DNA of 64,000 bases, taken from the NCBI RefSeq assembly GCF_001898175.1, contig NZ_MKTH01000013.1, forward strand, positions 231,795 through 295,794, written 5' to 3'. The notes beneath the pieces were generated by a model, which had not been told where the DNA came from, did not search any database, and saw only the letters and a list, made by a program, of their open reading frames with translations. Positions 40,873 through 49,934 of this stretch are shown piece after piece. The position numbers and the translations under genes were made by a program. Each line of letters starts with the position of its first letter. Positions within the stretch are counted from its first letter, which is position 1. The stretch comes from Cellulomonas sp. 73-92. GTDB lineage: Bacteria > Actinomycetota > Actinomycetes > Actinomycetales > Cellulomonadaceae.

Positions 40873-41760
40873 GTGATCCTCATGCAGAAGGCGGTGACGC
40901 CGGACCTGTCGGCGGCCCACCTGACGCAGGGGTACGACCGGCTCGGCGGCTACGTGGTCCGGGCCTCGGACGTCGCGTTCGCCACCACGCCCGCGCAGCT
41001 CTACGAGGTCCACGGCCTCGGTTACCCGGGCTCGCCGTTCCATCGCTGGGACGAGCACATCGACGTGCTGCGCTTCTGGTCGGCGCCGCAGCTGCAGTAC
41101 CGGGACGTGCCGGGCTACATCGTGCCGCTGTGGTGGCTGCGTCACTCGCGGATCCCCCCGCAGGCCGAGCTGGTCCGCATCCACCGGGACGGGACCAGCA
41201 CCCTGCTCGCGCGCTACGGCGACATCGGCACCGGCTGGACCCTCGCCGGGCACGAGGGCCTGCGCCCGCCGATGGCGTCGCTGTCCCGCTGCGTCGGCCC
41301 GGTCGCGAAGTGGCACGGCGCGTACCTCGAGGCGGACGTGGTCGACGAGGGCCGCACCGTCGTCCTGGCGCTGGCCAACCCGCCGCTCGCCGAGACGGGC
41401 TTCGAGCAGGCGCCGTCCGGCCGGTGGTTCCGGCGCGTGCCGCGCGAGGCCGTCAGCGAGCTGTTCGAGCTCGACCTGACCGCGCGCTGGAACGGGTTGG
41501 CGGTGCGCGTCGTCGACCAGTGGCAGGACGCGCAGCGGTACGTCGTCGCCCGCATCTCGCACCTGGGCGACGACCTGCAGCGTGCCGAGCGGCTCGGTCT
41601 GTTCCGCATCGAGGCGGGGCTGTACGAGACCGAGGTCTACGCCGCGGAGCTGACGGACCTCACGACCAACCAGGTGGTGCCGGCGACATGGTCTCCCGGC
41701 CCGGCAGCGACGCCGGGCCGGGGCACGCACGCCCTCACCGACCGCTGGGTGCAGGCGTAA
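40873..41760 (+). CDS. Conserved-looking hypothetical protein
   Basis: I do not recognise this 295-residue protein. It has no signal peptide or membrane segment. The first 110 residues contain aromatic- and His-rich stretches (GYVVRASDVAFATTPAQLYE, HRWDEHIDVLRFWSAPQLQY) and the rest is beta-rich (AKWHGAYLEADVVDEGRTVV, ARWNGLAVRVVDQWQD). The start is uncertain: GTG 40873 and ATG 40882 (MQKAVTPDL) are both possible, while the track start at 40750 adds a Gly/Ser-rich stretch unlike a protein start. It is single and followed by the copper operon. Confidence 0.62.
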   Translation: MILMQKAVTPDLSAAHLTQGYDRLGGYVVRASDVAFATTPAQLYEVHGLGYPGSPFHRWDEHIDVLRFWSAPQLQYRDVPGYIVPLWWLRHSRIPPQAELVRIHRDGTSTLLARYGDIGTGWTLAGHEGLRPPMASLSRCVGPVAKWHGAYLEADVVDEGRTVVLALANPPLAETGFEQAPSGRWFRRVPREAVSELFELDLTARWNGLAVRVVDQWQDAQRYVVARISHLGDDLQRAERLGLFRIEAGLYETEVYAAELTDLTTNQVVPATWSPGPAATPGRGTHALTDRWVQA

Positions 41761-41893
41761 CCCTCGCGCCGACGTGTCGCCCTGGGCGCTGCCCTGCGTG
41801 CGGCCGCACCGGTACGGTCGCGTGCGGCCCTGCGCGGGCCTGCACCGACCTCTTGCCGTGGGTGACGCTGCCCGTGCGCGGCGCGCCATACCG

Positions 41894-41912
41894 TACCCCC
41901 TAGGGGTATAGT
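41894..41912 (+). promoter_or_regulatory. CsoR operator overlapping the -10 box
   Basis: TACCCC-CTA-GGGGTA is the actinobacterial CsoR operator type. It overlaps the -10 element TATAGT (41907-41912), which lies 6 nt before the csoR ATG. CsoR bound here would block RNA polymerase; copper would release it. Confidence 0.85.
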
Positions 41913-41918
41913 GGTGGC

Positions 41919-42200
41919 ATGCACGGGTACACCGCCGACAAGGACGCCTACCTCAAGCGTCTCAAGCGCATCGAGGGCCAGGTGCGCGGCATCGCGCGCA
42001 TGGTGGACGAGGACGTCTACTGCATCGACGTCCTCACCCAGATCTCCGCGGTGACCAAGGCACTGCAGGCCGTGAGCATCGGCCTCATGGAGGACCACCT
42101 CGGCCACTGCGTCGTCGACGCCGCGCGCCGTGACCCCGCCGAGGGCGCCGCCAAGGTCCGCGAGGCCAGCGACGCCATTGCTCGACTCGTCAAGAGCTGA
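41919..42200 (+). CDS. csoR: Copper-sensing transcriptional repressor CsoR
   Basis: The 93-residue protein is a DUF156-family repressor: KRLKRIEGQVRGIARMVDED, then the Cu(I) ligands Cys in DVYCIDVLTQ, and His and Cys in MEDHLGHCVVDA, the C-H-C set that defines CsoR. It represses its own operon in low copper. The start is leaderless: TATAGT ends 6 nt before ATG, with the CsoR operator across it. copZ and copA follow in the same direction, giving an autoregulated copper-efflux operon. Confidence 0.95.
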   Translation: MHGYTADKDAYLKRLKRIEGQVRGIARMVDEDVYCIDVLTQISAVTKALQAVSIGLMEDHLGHCVVDAARRDPAEGAAKVREASDAIARLVKS

Positions 42201-42216
42201 ACCCCGAAGGAGCACC

Positions 42217-42447
42217 ATGACCACCGCCACCTACTCCGTCGACGGCATGACCTGCGCGCACTGCGTGCACCACGTGACGTCCGAGATCACCGCGCTTCCC
42301 GGCGTGAACGACGTGCAGATCGACCTCGTCGTCGGCGGCTCGTCGTCCGTCACCGTGACGTCCGAGGCCCCCCTGGACCCCGCGGCCGTCGAGGCCGCCG
42401 TCGTCGAGGCGGGCTACGCCCTGACGCCCGGCCGCTCGCTGCTCTAG
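42217..42447 (+). CDS. copZ: Copper chaperone CopZ (HMA domain)
   Basis: The 76-residue protein is one heavy-metal-associated domain with the copper site in GMTCAHCVHHV and the usual beta-alpha-beta fold through PLDPAAVEAAVVEAGYAL. It should carry Cu(I) in the cytosol to CopA and to CsoR. GAAGGAG lies 5 nt before the ATG; it is 16 bp after csoR and 93 bp before copA, all cotranscribed. Confidence 0.94.
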   Translation: MTTATYSVDGMTCAHCVHHVTSEITALPGVNDVQIDLVVGGSSSVTVTSEAPLDPAAVEAAVVEAGYALTPGRSLL

Positions 42448-42540
42448 CCCTTCCGACGTCGCGCCCCACGCCCCGGCCCCGAGAGGCCGGCCGGGGTCGT
42501 CGGGTGCGACGAGACGTGACGAACCCCGAGAGAAGACCCG

Positions 42541-45090
42541 ATGAGTACCGACGCGCTGGAGATCGATCTCGCCGTCGAGGGCATGACCTGCTCGTCCTGC
42601 GTGGCACGGGTGGAGAAGAAGCTCAACCGCGTGCCGGGCGTCCAGGCGACCGTCAACCTCGCGCTGGAGTCGGCGCACGTGGTCGTCGCGCCCCCGACCG
42701 ACGGCTCCGCGCCGGCGGACCTCGACGCCCTGGTCGCCGCCGTGCGCGCGGCGGGTTACGACGCGCACCTGGTGCAACCCGCCTTCGCCCGGGCGGCCGC
42801 GGCCGCCGTGGTCGACGCGACGCACGACGTCACGTCCGACGGGTCGATCGCGACCGAGGAGCGGGCCGGAGACGACGACGCGGACCGGGCCACCGACGAC
42901 ATGGCGCTGTCCGGCATGTCGCATCCGGGCATGGAGCACGACGAAGCAGCCGACACGTCGGCGCCCACGGACACCCGGGGCGACGACCTGCGCCGCCGGC
43001 TGCGGGTGGCGGCCGTGCTCGCGGTGCCGGTGGTGCTTCTGTCGATGGTGCCGCCGCTGCAGTTCCGCGGCTGGCAGTGGGTGGTCGCCGTGCTGGCGAT
43101 GCCCGTGGTGACCTGGGCGGCATGGCCGTTCCACAAGGCGGCGGCCCGGGCCGCCCGGCACGGCTCGTCCACCATGGACACGCTGGTGTCGATCGGGGTC
43201 ATCGCTGCGACCGGCTGGTCGCTGTGGGCGCTGCTGCTGGGCGGCACGGGACAGCTCGGGCTGCGCATGTCGGCCACGCTCGTCCCGGCTCGCACCGGCG
43301 CGATGTCCCACCCTGAGCTGTACTTCGAGGCCGCAGCCGTCGTCACGGCCTTCCTGCTCGCGGGGCGCTACTCCGAGCACCGCGCCCGCCGGCGGGCGGG
43401 CGACGCCCTGCGCACGCTGCTCGACCTCGGCGCCAAGGACGTCGCACTCCTGGTCAACGGCGTCGAGCGCCGCGTCCCGGTCGCGCACCTGCAGGTCGGC
43501 GACCTGTTCGCCGTGCGTGCCGGCGAGAAGATCGCCACCGACGGCGTCGTGGAGTCCGGCCAGGCGGCCGTCGACACGTCGCTGCTCACCGGCGAGCCGG
43601 TGCCGGTGGACGTCGGCCCGGGCGACGAGGTGACGGGCGCCACCGTCAGCACGTCGGGCCACCTCGTCGTGCGCGCCTCGCGCGTCGGCGAGCAGACCCG
43701 GCTGGCGCAGATCGGACGACTGGTCTCGGCCGCGCAGACCGGCAAGGCCCCGGTGCAGCGGCTGGCGGACCGGATCTCCGCGGTGTTCGTCCCCGCGGTC
43801 ATCACGCTGGCGCTGCTCACGCTGGCGGTGTGGCTGTCGACCGGGCACGGCGTGCAGGAGTCGTTCACCGCCGCCGTGGCGGTGCTCATCATCGCGTGCC
43901 CCTGCGCGCTGGGCCTGGCCACGCCGACCGCGCTCCTGGTGGGTACCGGCCGTGGCGCCCAGCTCGGCATCCTCATCTCCGGGCCCGAGGTGCTCGAGCG
44001 CACGCGGACAGCCGACACGGTCGTGCTCGACAAGACCGGCACGCTGACGCAGGGCCGGATGGCCCTCGTGGACGTGGTGCCGGCGCCGGGCGAGTCCCGC
44101 GACGACGTCCTGGCGTGGGCCGCCGCGGTCGAGCGCCTCTCGGAGCACCCCGTCGCGGCGGCGATCGCCGCGGCCACCGGCGGCGCCGGCACGCTCACCA
44201 CGACGACCCTGGATGCCGCCGACGGCACGAACGCCGCGTCCGCACGGGCTGCCGTGCCGACGATCGCGCTCGCGGACTCCAGCGCGGATACGACCCGGGC
44301 GCACGTGGCGCCGACGACCACGTCGGCGGACGCGGTGAGCGGCTTCGTCACGGTGCCGGGACGCGGCGTCGCCGGCGACGTACGGCGCGGCGGCGAGGCG
44401 CGGCACGTGCTCGTCGGCAGCCCCGCCTACCTGCGCGACGGGGGCGTCGACACCTCGGCGCTCGACGGTGCACTGGAGGCGGCGGAGGCCGACGGCGGGA
44501 CGGCCGTCATGGCCGGGTGGGACGGCGCCGCACGCGGCGTGCTGGTGCTGCGCGACCCGCTCAAGCCGACGAGCGCCCAGGCGGTCGCCGAGCTGCGGGC
44601 GCTCGGCCTGCGCCCGGTGCTTCTCACCGGCGACAACCCGGGCGCCGCCCGGGCGGCCGCACGGGAGGCCGGCATCGCGGATGAGGACGTCGTCGCCCAG
44701 GTGCTGCCCGAGGACAAGGTGGCCGCCGTGGCGCGGCTCCAGGCCCAGGGCAGGACCGTCGCGATGGTGGGCGACGGCGTCAACGACGCCGCCGCCCTGG
44801 CCACCGCCGACCTCGGCCTGGCGATGGGCACCGGCACCGACGTCGCGATGCAGGCCGCCGACCTGACGCTCGTGCGCGGCGACCTGCGCTCGGCGCCCCA
44901 GGCGATCCGCCTCTCCCGCACCACGCTGCGGATCATCAAGCAGAACCTGTTCTGGGCGTTCGGCTACAACGTGGCGGCGATCCCGCTGGCCGCGTTCGGG
45001 CTGCTCAACCCGATGATCGCCGGCGCGGCGATGGCCTTCAGCTCGGTGCTCGTCGTGACCAACTCGCTGCGCCTGCGCCGGTTCGCCTAG
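42541..45090 (+). CDS. copA: Copper-exporting P1B-type ATPase
   Basis: The 849-residue pump has an N-terminal HMA domain ([14 protein letters not shown]), a His/Met-rich linker ([18 protein letters not shown]), eight membrane segments with the ion site CPC ([19 protein letters not shown]), the phosphorylation motif DKTGTLTQG, and the hinge [14 protein letters not shown]. It uses ATP to push Cu(I) out. The nucleotide-binding domain has an unusual Thr/Ala/Asp-rich insert of about 60 residues before the [12 protein letters not shown] segment. GAGAGAAG precedes the ATG. A strong hairpin follows the stop. Confidence 0.95.
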   Translation: MSTDALEIDLAVEGMTCSSCVARVEKKLNRVPGVQATVNLALESAHVVVAPPTDGSAPADLDALVAAVRAAGYDAHLVQPAFARAAAAAVVDATHDVTSDGSIATEERAGDDDADRATDDMALSGMSHPGMEHDEAADTSAPTDTRGDDLRRRLRVAAVLAVPVVLLSMVPPLQFRGWQWVVAVLAMPVVTWAAWPFHKAAARAARHGSSTMDTLVSIGVIAATGWSLWALLLGGTGQLGLRMSATLVPARTGAMSHPELYFEAAAVVTAFLLAGRYSEHRARRRAGDALRTLLDLGAKDVALLVNGVERRVPVAHLQVGDLFAVRAGEKIATDGVVESGQAAVDTSLLTGEPVPVDVGPGDEVTGATVSTSGHLVVRASRVGEQTRLAQIGRLVSAAQTGKAPVQRLADRISAVFVPAVITLALLTLAVWLSTGHGVQESFTAAVAVLIIACPCALGLATPTALLVGTGRGAQLGILISGPEVLERTRTADTVVLDKTGTLTQGRMALVDVVPAPGESRDDVLAWAAAVERLSEHPVAAAIAAATGGAGTLTTTTLDAADGTNAASARAAVPTIALADSSADTTRAHVAPTTTSADAVSGFVTVPGRGVAGDVRRGGEARHVLVGSPAYLRDGGVDTSALDGALEAAEADGGTAVMAGWDGAARGVLVLRDPLKPTSAQAVAELRALGLRPVLLTGDNPGAARAAAREAGIADEDVVAQVLPEDKVAAVARLQAQGRTVAMVGDGVNDAAALATADLGLAMGTGTDVAMQAADLTLVRGDLRSAPQAIRLSRTTLRIIKQNLFWAFGYNVAAIPLAAFGLLNPMIAGAAMAFSSVLVVTNSLRLRRFA

Positions 45091-45123
45091 CCGCTTCGCC
45101 CAGCGCCGAACGCCGCACTCGTC

Positions 45124-45159
45124 CGCCGAGCGCCGCACTCCTTTCTGCGGCGCTCGGCG
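45124..45159 (+). terminator. Terminator hairpin after copA
   Basis: CGCCGAGCGCCGCA and TGCGGCGCTCGGCG form a perfect 14-bp stem with an 8-nt loop 33 bp after the copA stop. Parts of the stem recur on both sides (CAGCGCCGAACGCCGCACTC before, GGCGCTCGGCG after), so the region is also a small repeat cluster. Confidence 0.75.
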
Positions 45160-45206
45160 CACGACGGCGGCGCTCGGCGTGCGCCGGTTCCCGACGAGGC
45201 GTATAT

Positions 45207-45216
45207 GTGATATCAC
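45207..45216 (+). promoter_or_regulatory. Palindromic operator GTGATATCAC upstream of the SPFH gene
   Basis: A perfect 10-bp palindrome in a locally AT-rich patch, 50 bp before the start of the SPFH gene, next to TATCGC (45222-45227), a possible -10. It is the likely operator of the SPFH/RHH pair. Confidence 0.5.
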
Positions 45217-45266
45217 TTTGCTATCGCGACGCCGGAACGCCCGGCGCGCACTCGCAAGGAGTCCAC

Positions 45267-46202
45267 ATGTCTGACATCGCCACCGCGCAGGGGCCGGTGG
45301 GGGTCCGTCCCGGCGCGCGGGTGGACGTCACGGAGCGGCCCGCCTGGTCGCTCGGCGGCGGCGCGGCGTTCCTCGCCGCGCTCGTCGCGGTCGCCGCGCT
45401 CGCCGGTGCCGTCGTGCTCTTCGCGAAGGCCGACTCGTCCGGCACGGACGCACCGGCCTTCGTGGGCATCGCCCTCGTCCTGGTCGGGGTCGCGATCTTC
45501 ACGGGCCTGACGATCGTCAGCCCCGGCAGCACTCGGGTGGTGCTGTTCTTCGGCCGCTACGTCGGCACCGTGCGCCGCACCGGCCTGGTGCTCACCGTGC
45601 CGTTCGCGACCCGCCGCAGCGTCTCGGTGCGGGTCCGCAACTTCGAGACGAACGAGCTCAAGGTCAACGACCAGGAGGGCAACCCGGTCAACATCGCCGC
45701 GATCGTCGTGTGGCAGGTGGCCGACACCGCCAAGGCGGTGTTCGCGGTCCAGGACTACGGCGACTTCGTGCGCGTGCAGTCCGAGTCCGCGCTGCGGCAC
45801 GTGGCGATGTCCCACCCGTACGACCACGCCGACGCCCGCGAGAGCTCGCTGCGCGGAGCCACCGACGTCGTCTCCGGCGAGATCGCCGACGAGGTGGCCG
45901 CGCGCGTGGCGATCGCCGGCGTCGAGGTGATCGAGGCGCGCATCTCCAACCTCGCGTACGCGCCCGAGATCGCCGGGGCGATGCTCCAGCGGCAGCAGGC
46001 CGGCGCGATCATCGCCGCCCGCAGCCGGATCGTCGAGGGCGCCGTCAGCATGGTCAAGGACGCGCTGAGCCGGCTCGAGGCCGACTCCGTCGTCGCGCTG
46101 GACGACGAGCGCAAGGCCGCCATGGTCTCGAACCTCCTCGTCGTGCTCTGCGGCGAGGCGCGGGCCACTCCCGTCGTCAACACGGGGACGCTCTACCAGT
46201 GA
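45267..46202 (+). CDS. SPFH/Band 7 domain membrane protein
   Basis: The 311-residue protein has two N-terminal membrane helices (FLAALVAVAALAGAVVLFA, FVGIALVLVGVAIFTGLTI), then an SPFH domain (GSTRVVLFFGRYVGTVRRTG, RVRNFETNELKVNDQEGNPV) and a helical tail (GAMLQRQQAGAIIAARSRIV). SPFH proteins (stomatin, flotillin) form membrane rings that organise lipid regions or proteases. AAGGAG lies 5 nt before the ATG. The following RHH gene starts inside the stop codon, so the two are translated together. Confidence 0.92.
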   Translation: MSDIATAQGPVGVRPGARVDVTERPAWSLGGGAAFLAALVAVAALAGAVVLFAKADSSGTDAPAFVGIALVLVGVAIFTGLTIVSPGSTRVVLFFGRYVGTVRRTGLVLTVPFATRRSVSVRVRNFETNELKVNDQEGNPVNIAAIVVWQVADTAKAVFAVQDYGDFVRVQSESALRHVAMSHPYDHADARESSLRGATDVVSGEIADEVAARVAIAGVEVIEARISNLAYAPEIAGAMLQRQQAGAIIAARSRIVEGAVSMVKDALSRLEADSVVALDDERKAAMVSNLLVVLCGEARATPVVNTGTLYQ

Positions 46203-46426
46203 CGGAGCAGGAAGAGCCGCAGCGGCCCGCCGCGCGTGAGCGCAAGGCGGTGCTGCTGCGGCTCGACCCTGCCGTCCACGATGCCCTGGCGCGCTGGGCG
46301 TCCGACGAGCTGCGCAGCGTCAACGCGCAGATCGACCTCCTGCTGCGGGAGGCCCTGGCCCGGTCCGGCCGCGCGCCCCAGGGCCTGACGCCACCGCGCC
46401 GGCCCGGCCGCCCGTCGACGACGTGA
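46199..46426 (+). CDS. Ribbon-helix-helix (Arc-like) small protein
   Basis: The 75-residue protein has a basic N-terminus and the Arc/MetJ-type pattern: a beta-strand KAVLLRLDPAVHDAL followed by helices WASDELRSVNAQIDLLLREA. It could be a DNA-binding repressor acting on the GTGATATCAC site, or a protein partner of the SPFH ring. The GTG at 46199 overlaps the SPFH stop by 4 bp. This SPFH-RHH pairing is common in actinobacteria; its meaning is not known to me. Confidence 0.78.
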   Translation: MTEQEEPQRPAARERKAVLLRLDPAVHDALARWASDELRSVNAQIDLLLREALARSGRAPQGLTPPRRPGRPSTT

Positions 46427-46533
46427 CCGCGCCCGACGAGCCACGGTTCACGGAAGGTCGCGGCCGGACGGGCCGCACCCCTCATCGCCGATCGTCAGCG
46501 AACTCCCAGGCCGGCGCCGTAGGCTCCGACGCC

Positions 46534-47358
46534 ATGGCCGTGCCGGAGACCCCGACGCCGGTCACGCCCGCACCCGCCGTGGACGTGGCCGACGCGAGCA
46601 CCGCCCACCGGCGACGCCGCGTCGGCGAGATCTGGATCGTGCTCGGCATGTCCTTGGGCCAGTCGGCCGTCTACGCGGTGATCAGCCTCGTCGCCAAGCT
46701 CACCGCCGGCCCCCCGCTGAAGTCGCAGTCGACGGCGCTCAACGTCAGCGTGTCCCCCCGGCCGCTGCTCGACCTCACCTACCAGCTGACGGGCATCCTC
46801 TTCGCCGCTCTGCCCGTGGCGCTGGCGCTGTACCTGCTGAGCGAACCGGGGCGCTCGGCGCTGCGCCGCATCGGCCTCACCGGTGAGCGGCCGTGGCGTG
46901 ACCTCGGCTGGGGCGCCGGCCTCGCCGCCGCGATCGGCATCCCGGGGCTGGGCTTCTACGCCCTGGGGCGGGCCATCGGCATCACGGTCCAGGTGCAGGC
47001 CAGCGCTCTCAACGCCCACTGGTGGACCATCCCCGTGCTCGTCCTCGCGGCGGCGCAGAACGGCCTGCTCGAGGAGGTCGTGGCGGTCGGGTACCTCTCG
47101 GAGCGGCTCAAGGAGCTGCGCTGGCGCGGGCCGGCGATCGTCGTCGCCTCGGCCCTGCTGCGCGGCTCCTATCACCTCTACCAGGGCTGGGGCCCGTTCT
47201 TCGGCAACGCGATCATGGGCCTCGTCTTCGCCGAGTACTACCGGCGCACGCGCCGCGTCGCCCCGCTCGTCGTCGCGCACTTCCTCATGGACATGGTGGT
47301 GTTCGTCGGCTACGACCTCATCCCGCACGGGTGGCTCGCCTCGCTGGGGCTGACCTGA
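46534..47358 (+). CDS. CPBP-family intramembrane metalloprotease
   Basis: The 274-residue polytopic protein has the CPBP/Abi motifs: EEVVAVGYLSERLK (motif 1, EExxxR-like with Tyr), RGSYHLYQG (motif 2, with His), and HFLMDM (motif 3, His). These residues form a membrane active site in Rce1-like proteases. The substrate is unknown. The start ATG at 46534 was chosen because TAGGCT precedes it by 8 nt and it starts a normal N-terminus; the GTG at 46423 overlapping the RHH stop would add 37 unconvincing residues. Confidence 0.87.
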   Translation: MAVPETPTPVTPAPAVDVADASTAHRRRRVGEIWIVLGMSLGQSAVYAVISLVAKLTAGPPLKSQSTALNVSVSPRPLLDLTYQLTGILFAALPVALALYLLSEPGRSALRRIGLTGERPWRDLGWGAGLAAAIGIPGLGFYALGRAIGITVQVQASALNAHWWTIPVLVLAAAQNGLLEEVVAVGYLSERLKELRWRGPAIVVASALLRGSYHLYQGWGPFFGNAIMGLVFAEYYRRTRRVAPLVVAHFLMDMVVFVGYDLIPHGWLASLGLT

Positions 47359-47419
47359 GGCGGCGGCCATGCCCCCGGAAGCCCCGTCCGGCGGCGCGTC
47401 GCTGCCTAGACTCGCCCAG

Positions 47420-49930
47420 GTGAGCACGGCGCAGGAGGGAGCCGCGACCGACCGGACCGTCGACGGGCCGGTCGAGATCGTCGACATCCCCGCGGCCCGC
47501 GTGCACCACCCGTCGGACCTGCTGGGGGTCGTGCTCGCCGCGCTCGGCGCGGTGCTCGTCATCGTCCTCGCCGCGTACGCGCACAACACCACCGGCGGCA
47601 TCGCGGAGGACGTGCAAGGCTTCGCCACGCTGCTGCGCCGCATCCTCTTCGTGCCCGTCGCGGCGCTGGTCTCCCTGGTGACGGTGCTCGTGCCGCTGGC
47701 CGTGCTCATCGACCTCGCGGTGCGCCGGCAGGGCCGCCTGCTGCTCGAGACGTCGGCCGCCGGCGCGGCGGGCCTCGCGCTGACCACCTTCGGGCACTGG
47801 GCGCTGACCACCTTCGGCAGCCATGAGCTCGTCGCCACGATGTCCGTTGTCCAGACCGACAGCGGGGCCAACGTCGAGGTGCTGACGCTGCCGGGCTACG
47901 TCGCGATGCTGGCAGCGCTGCTGACGCTGGCCGGCCCGCGCGCCCACCGCAGCTCGGTGCGCTGGAGCTGGAACGCCCTGTGGACGGCGATCGGCGTCAC
48001 CCTCATCACCGCGCAGGTCTCGCTGCCAGGCGTGGCCCTGGCGCTCGCGCTCGGCCGGCTCGCGGGCCTCGGGGTCCGTTACCTCGCCGGCGTCTCCCCG
48101 GAGCGGGCCTACGGCGACGCGCTCGTCGCGGGCATCCGCCGGGCCGGCTACACGCCGGTGTCGCTGGTCCGGGTGCCGGACGCCGACACGCGGGTCGCAG
48201 CCGAGCAGCTGCACCGCGAGCACAACCTGCCCACGCCGGACGAGGCCTCGGCCGCGCTCGTCCGCTCGTCGGACGCCCGGGTCTACCAGGTGCGCACGGC
48301 GTACGACGAGGTCCTCGACCTGCGCGTGCTCGACGGCGACCGCCAGGTGCTCGGCGTGCTGGCGCGCACGTGGCGCAGCCTGCGGCTGCGGGGCATCGAG
48401 GGGCGCAACATCGTCTCCTTGCGCCAGGCGTCCGAGCGCGCGGCGCTGCTGGCCTACGCGGCCACGGCGGCCGGTGTGCACACGCCACGGCTGCTGCGCC
48501 TCAGCGAGAACGCCGACTCGATGATGCTGCTGCAGGAGCACCCGTCCGGCGCCGTCCCGCTGACGCTCGTGCCCGATGACGAGCTGACCGACGACCTGCT
48601 CGCGGAGGTCTGGGGCCAGCTGCGCGCGGCGCACCACGCCGGCATCGCCCACCGTGCGATCACCGGCGACACCGTGCTCGTCGGACCCGGGGCGAGCCAC
48701 CACGGCGTGTGGCTCACGGGCTGGGACTCCGGCGACGTCGCCTCCTCCGACCTGGCGCGGCGCATCGACATCACGCAGATGCTGGCCGTGCTCGCGCTGC
48801 GCGTCGGGGCGGCGCGGGCCGTGCGCTCCGTCGCGGACGCGCTGGCCGACGACGACGTCGCGGCGATCGGCCCGATGCTGCAGACCATCACGCTGCCGCG
48901 CCAGACGCGCGACCTCATGCGCGACCACAAGGAGGTGCTGGCCGAGCTGCGCCAGCAGATCGTCGCCCGCCTGCCGGAGGCGAGCATCGAGCCCTACCGG
49001 CTGGTGCGGTTCGGGGCCAGGACCGTGCTGACGATCGTCGTGACCTTCGTCGCCGCCTTCGTCATCCTCACGACGATCAACGTCCACCAGATCGGCGACG
49101 CGCTGCGCAGCAGCGACCCGCGGTTCTCCCTGCTCGCGTTCCTCCTGGGCATGGTGACGCTGGTCGGCGCGGCGCTCAGCCTCGTCGCCTTCTCGCCGGT
49201 GCGGCTCAGCCTCTGGCGCTCGATGATCGTGCAGGCCGCCGCCTCGTTCGTCGCGCTCGCGGCGCCGGCGGGCATCGGACCGGCGGCGCTCAACCTGCGC
49301 GCCCTGACCCGGCGCGGCGTCTCCACCACTCTCGCCACCGCCACCGTCGCGCTGATCCAGGTGTCGCAGATGGTGGTCACGGTGCTGCTGCTCGTCGTCC
49401 TCACCCTGACGTCCGGGACGCAGCAGCAGTCGCCGGTGCCGCTGTCGCCGCCCGTGCTCGCGGTCATCGGGATCGTCGTCGTCGCCCTCGCCGCGACGCT
49501 GCTCATCCCCCAGGTGCGGGCGTGGGTCGGCAAGCGCGTCATGCCGACGCTGCGGCAGACGTGGCCGAGGCTCGTCGAGGTCGTCGGGCAGCCCGGGCGC
49601 CTGCTGCTGGGCCTCGGCGGAAACCTCGTGACGACGCTGGGGTACGTGCTGGCGTTCGACGCGGCGATGCAGGGGCTCGGCCAGCGGGCCAGCCTGGTCC
49701 AGGTGGCGATCGTCTACCTGGCCGGCACGACGCTCGGCGCGATGGTGCCGACACCGGGCGGGGTGGGCACGACGGAAGCCGCTCTGGCGGCCGGCCTCGG
49801 CACCGTTGCCGGGATCAACGCTGGTGTCGCCTTCTCGGTGGCCGTGCTGTTCCGCGTGCTCACCTACTGGCTACGGATCCCGCTGGGCTGGGTGGCGATG
49901 CGCCACCTGCAGCGGGTGGGAGAGCTCTAG
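47420..49930 (+). CDS. LPG-synthase-type flippase with kinase-like domain
   Basis: The 836-residue protein has several N-terminal membrane segments, a cytosolic kinase-like domain at about 250-520 (VYQVRTAYDEVLDLRVL, QLRAAHHAGIAHRAITGDTV), and the lysylphosphatidylglycerol synthase TM domain at the C-terminus (SFVALAAPAGIGPAALNLRA, GAMVPTPGGVGTTEAALAAG). In the kinase-like part the HRD Asp is replaced (HRAITGD) and the DFG position reads GWDSGD, so it is probably a pseudokinase. A lipid-flipping role is inferred from the family. The GTG at 47420 lies 7 nt after TAGACT and is preferred to the track start at 47369. Confidence 0.85.
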   Translation: MSTAQEGAATDRTVDGPVEIVDIPAARVHHPSDLLGVVLAALGAVLVIVLAAYAHNTTGGIAEDVQGFATLLRRILFVPVAALVSLVTVLVPLAVLIDLAVRRQGRLLLETSAAGAAGLALTTFGHWALTTFGSHELVATMSVVQTDSGANVEVLTLPGYVAMLAALLTLAGPRAHRSSVRWSWNALWTAIGVTLITAQVSLPGVALALALGRLAGLGVRYLAGVSPERAYGDALVAGIRRAGYTPVSLVRVPDADTRVAAEQLHREHNLPTPDEASAALVRSSDARVYQVRTAYDEVLDLRVLDGDRQVLGVLARTWRSLRLRGIEGRNIVSLRQASERAALLAYAATAAGVHTPRLLRLSENADSMMLLQEHPSGAVPLTLVPDDELTDDLLAEVWGQLRAAHHAGIAHRAITGDTVLVGPGASHHGVWLTGWDSGDVASSDLARRIDITQMLAVLALRVGAARAVRSVADALADDDVAAIGPMLQTITLPRQTRDLMRDHKEVLAELRQQIVARLPEASIEPYRLVRFGARTVLTIVVTFVAAFVILTTINVHQIGDALRSSDPRFSLLAFLLGMVTLVGAALSLVAFSPVRLSLWRSMIVQAAASFVALAAPAGIGPAALNLRALTRRGVSTTLATATVALIQVSQMVVTVLLLVVLTLTSGTQQQSPVPLSPPVLAVIGIVVVALAATLLIPQVRAWVGKRVMPTLRQTWPRLVEVVGQPGRLLLGLGGNLVTTLGYVLAFDAAMQGLGQRASLVQVAIVYLAGTTLGAMVPTPGGVGTTEAALAAGLGTVAGINAGVAFSVAVLFRVLTYWLRIPLGWVAMRHLQRVGEL

Positions 49931-49934
49931 GCCG

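Noticed and set aside
40873-41760. TNT-like NAD-hydrolase toxin
   Set aside because: The aromatic N-terminal part looked slightly similar, but the conserved TNT active-site pattern and a secretion module are missing.
42190-45216. 1008-residue minus-strand ORF opposite the copper operon
   Set aside because: It is antisense to copZ and copA, whose motifs are complete; its composition (Arg/His/Gly/Val-rich) is typical of a GC-skew shadow.
46423-46533. Start of the CPBP protease at the GTG overlapping the RHH stop
   Set aside because: The added 37 residues are Arg/Gly-rich without a helix, and a TAGGCT hexamer supports the start at 46534.
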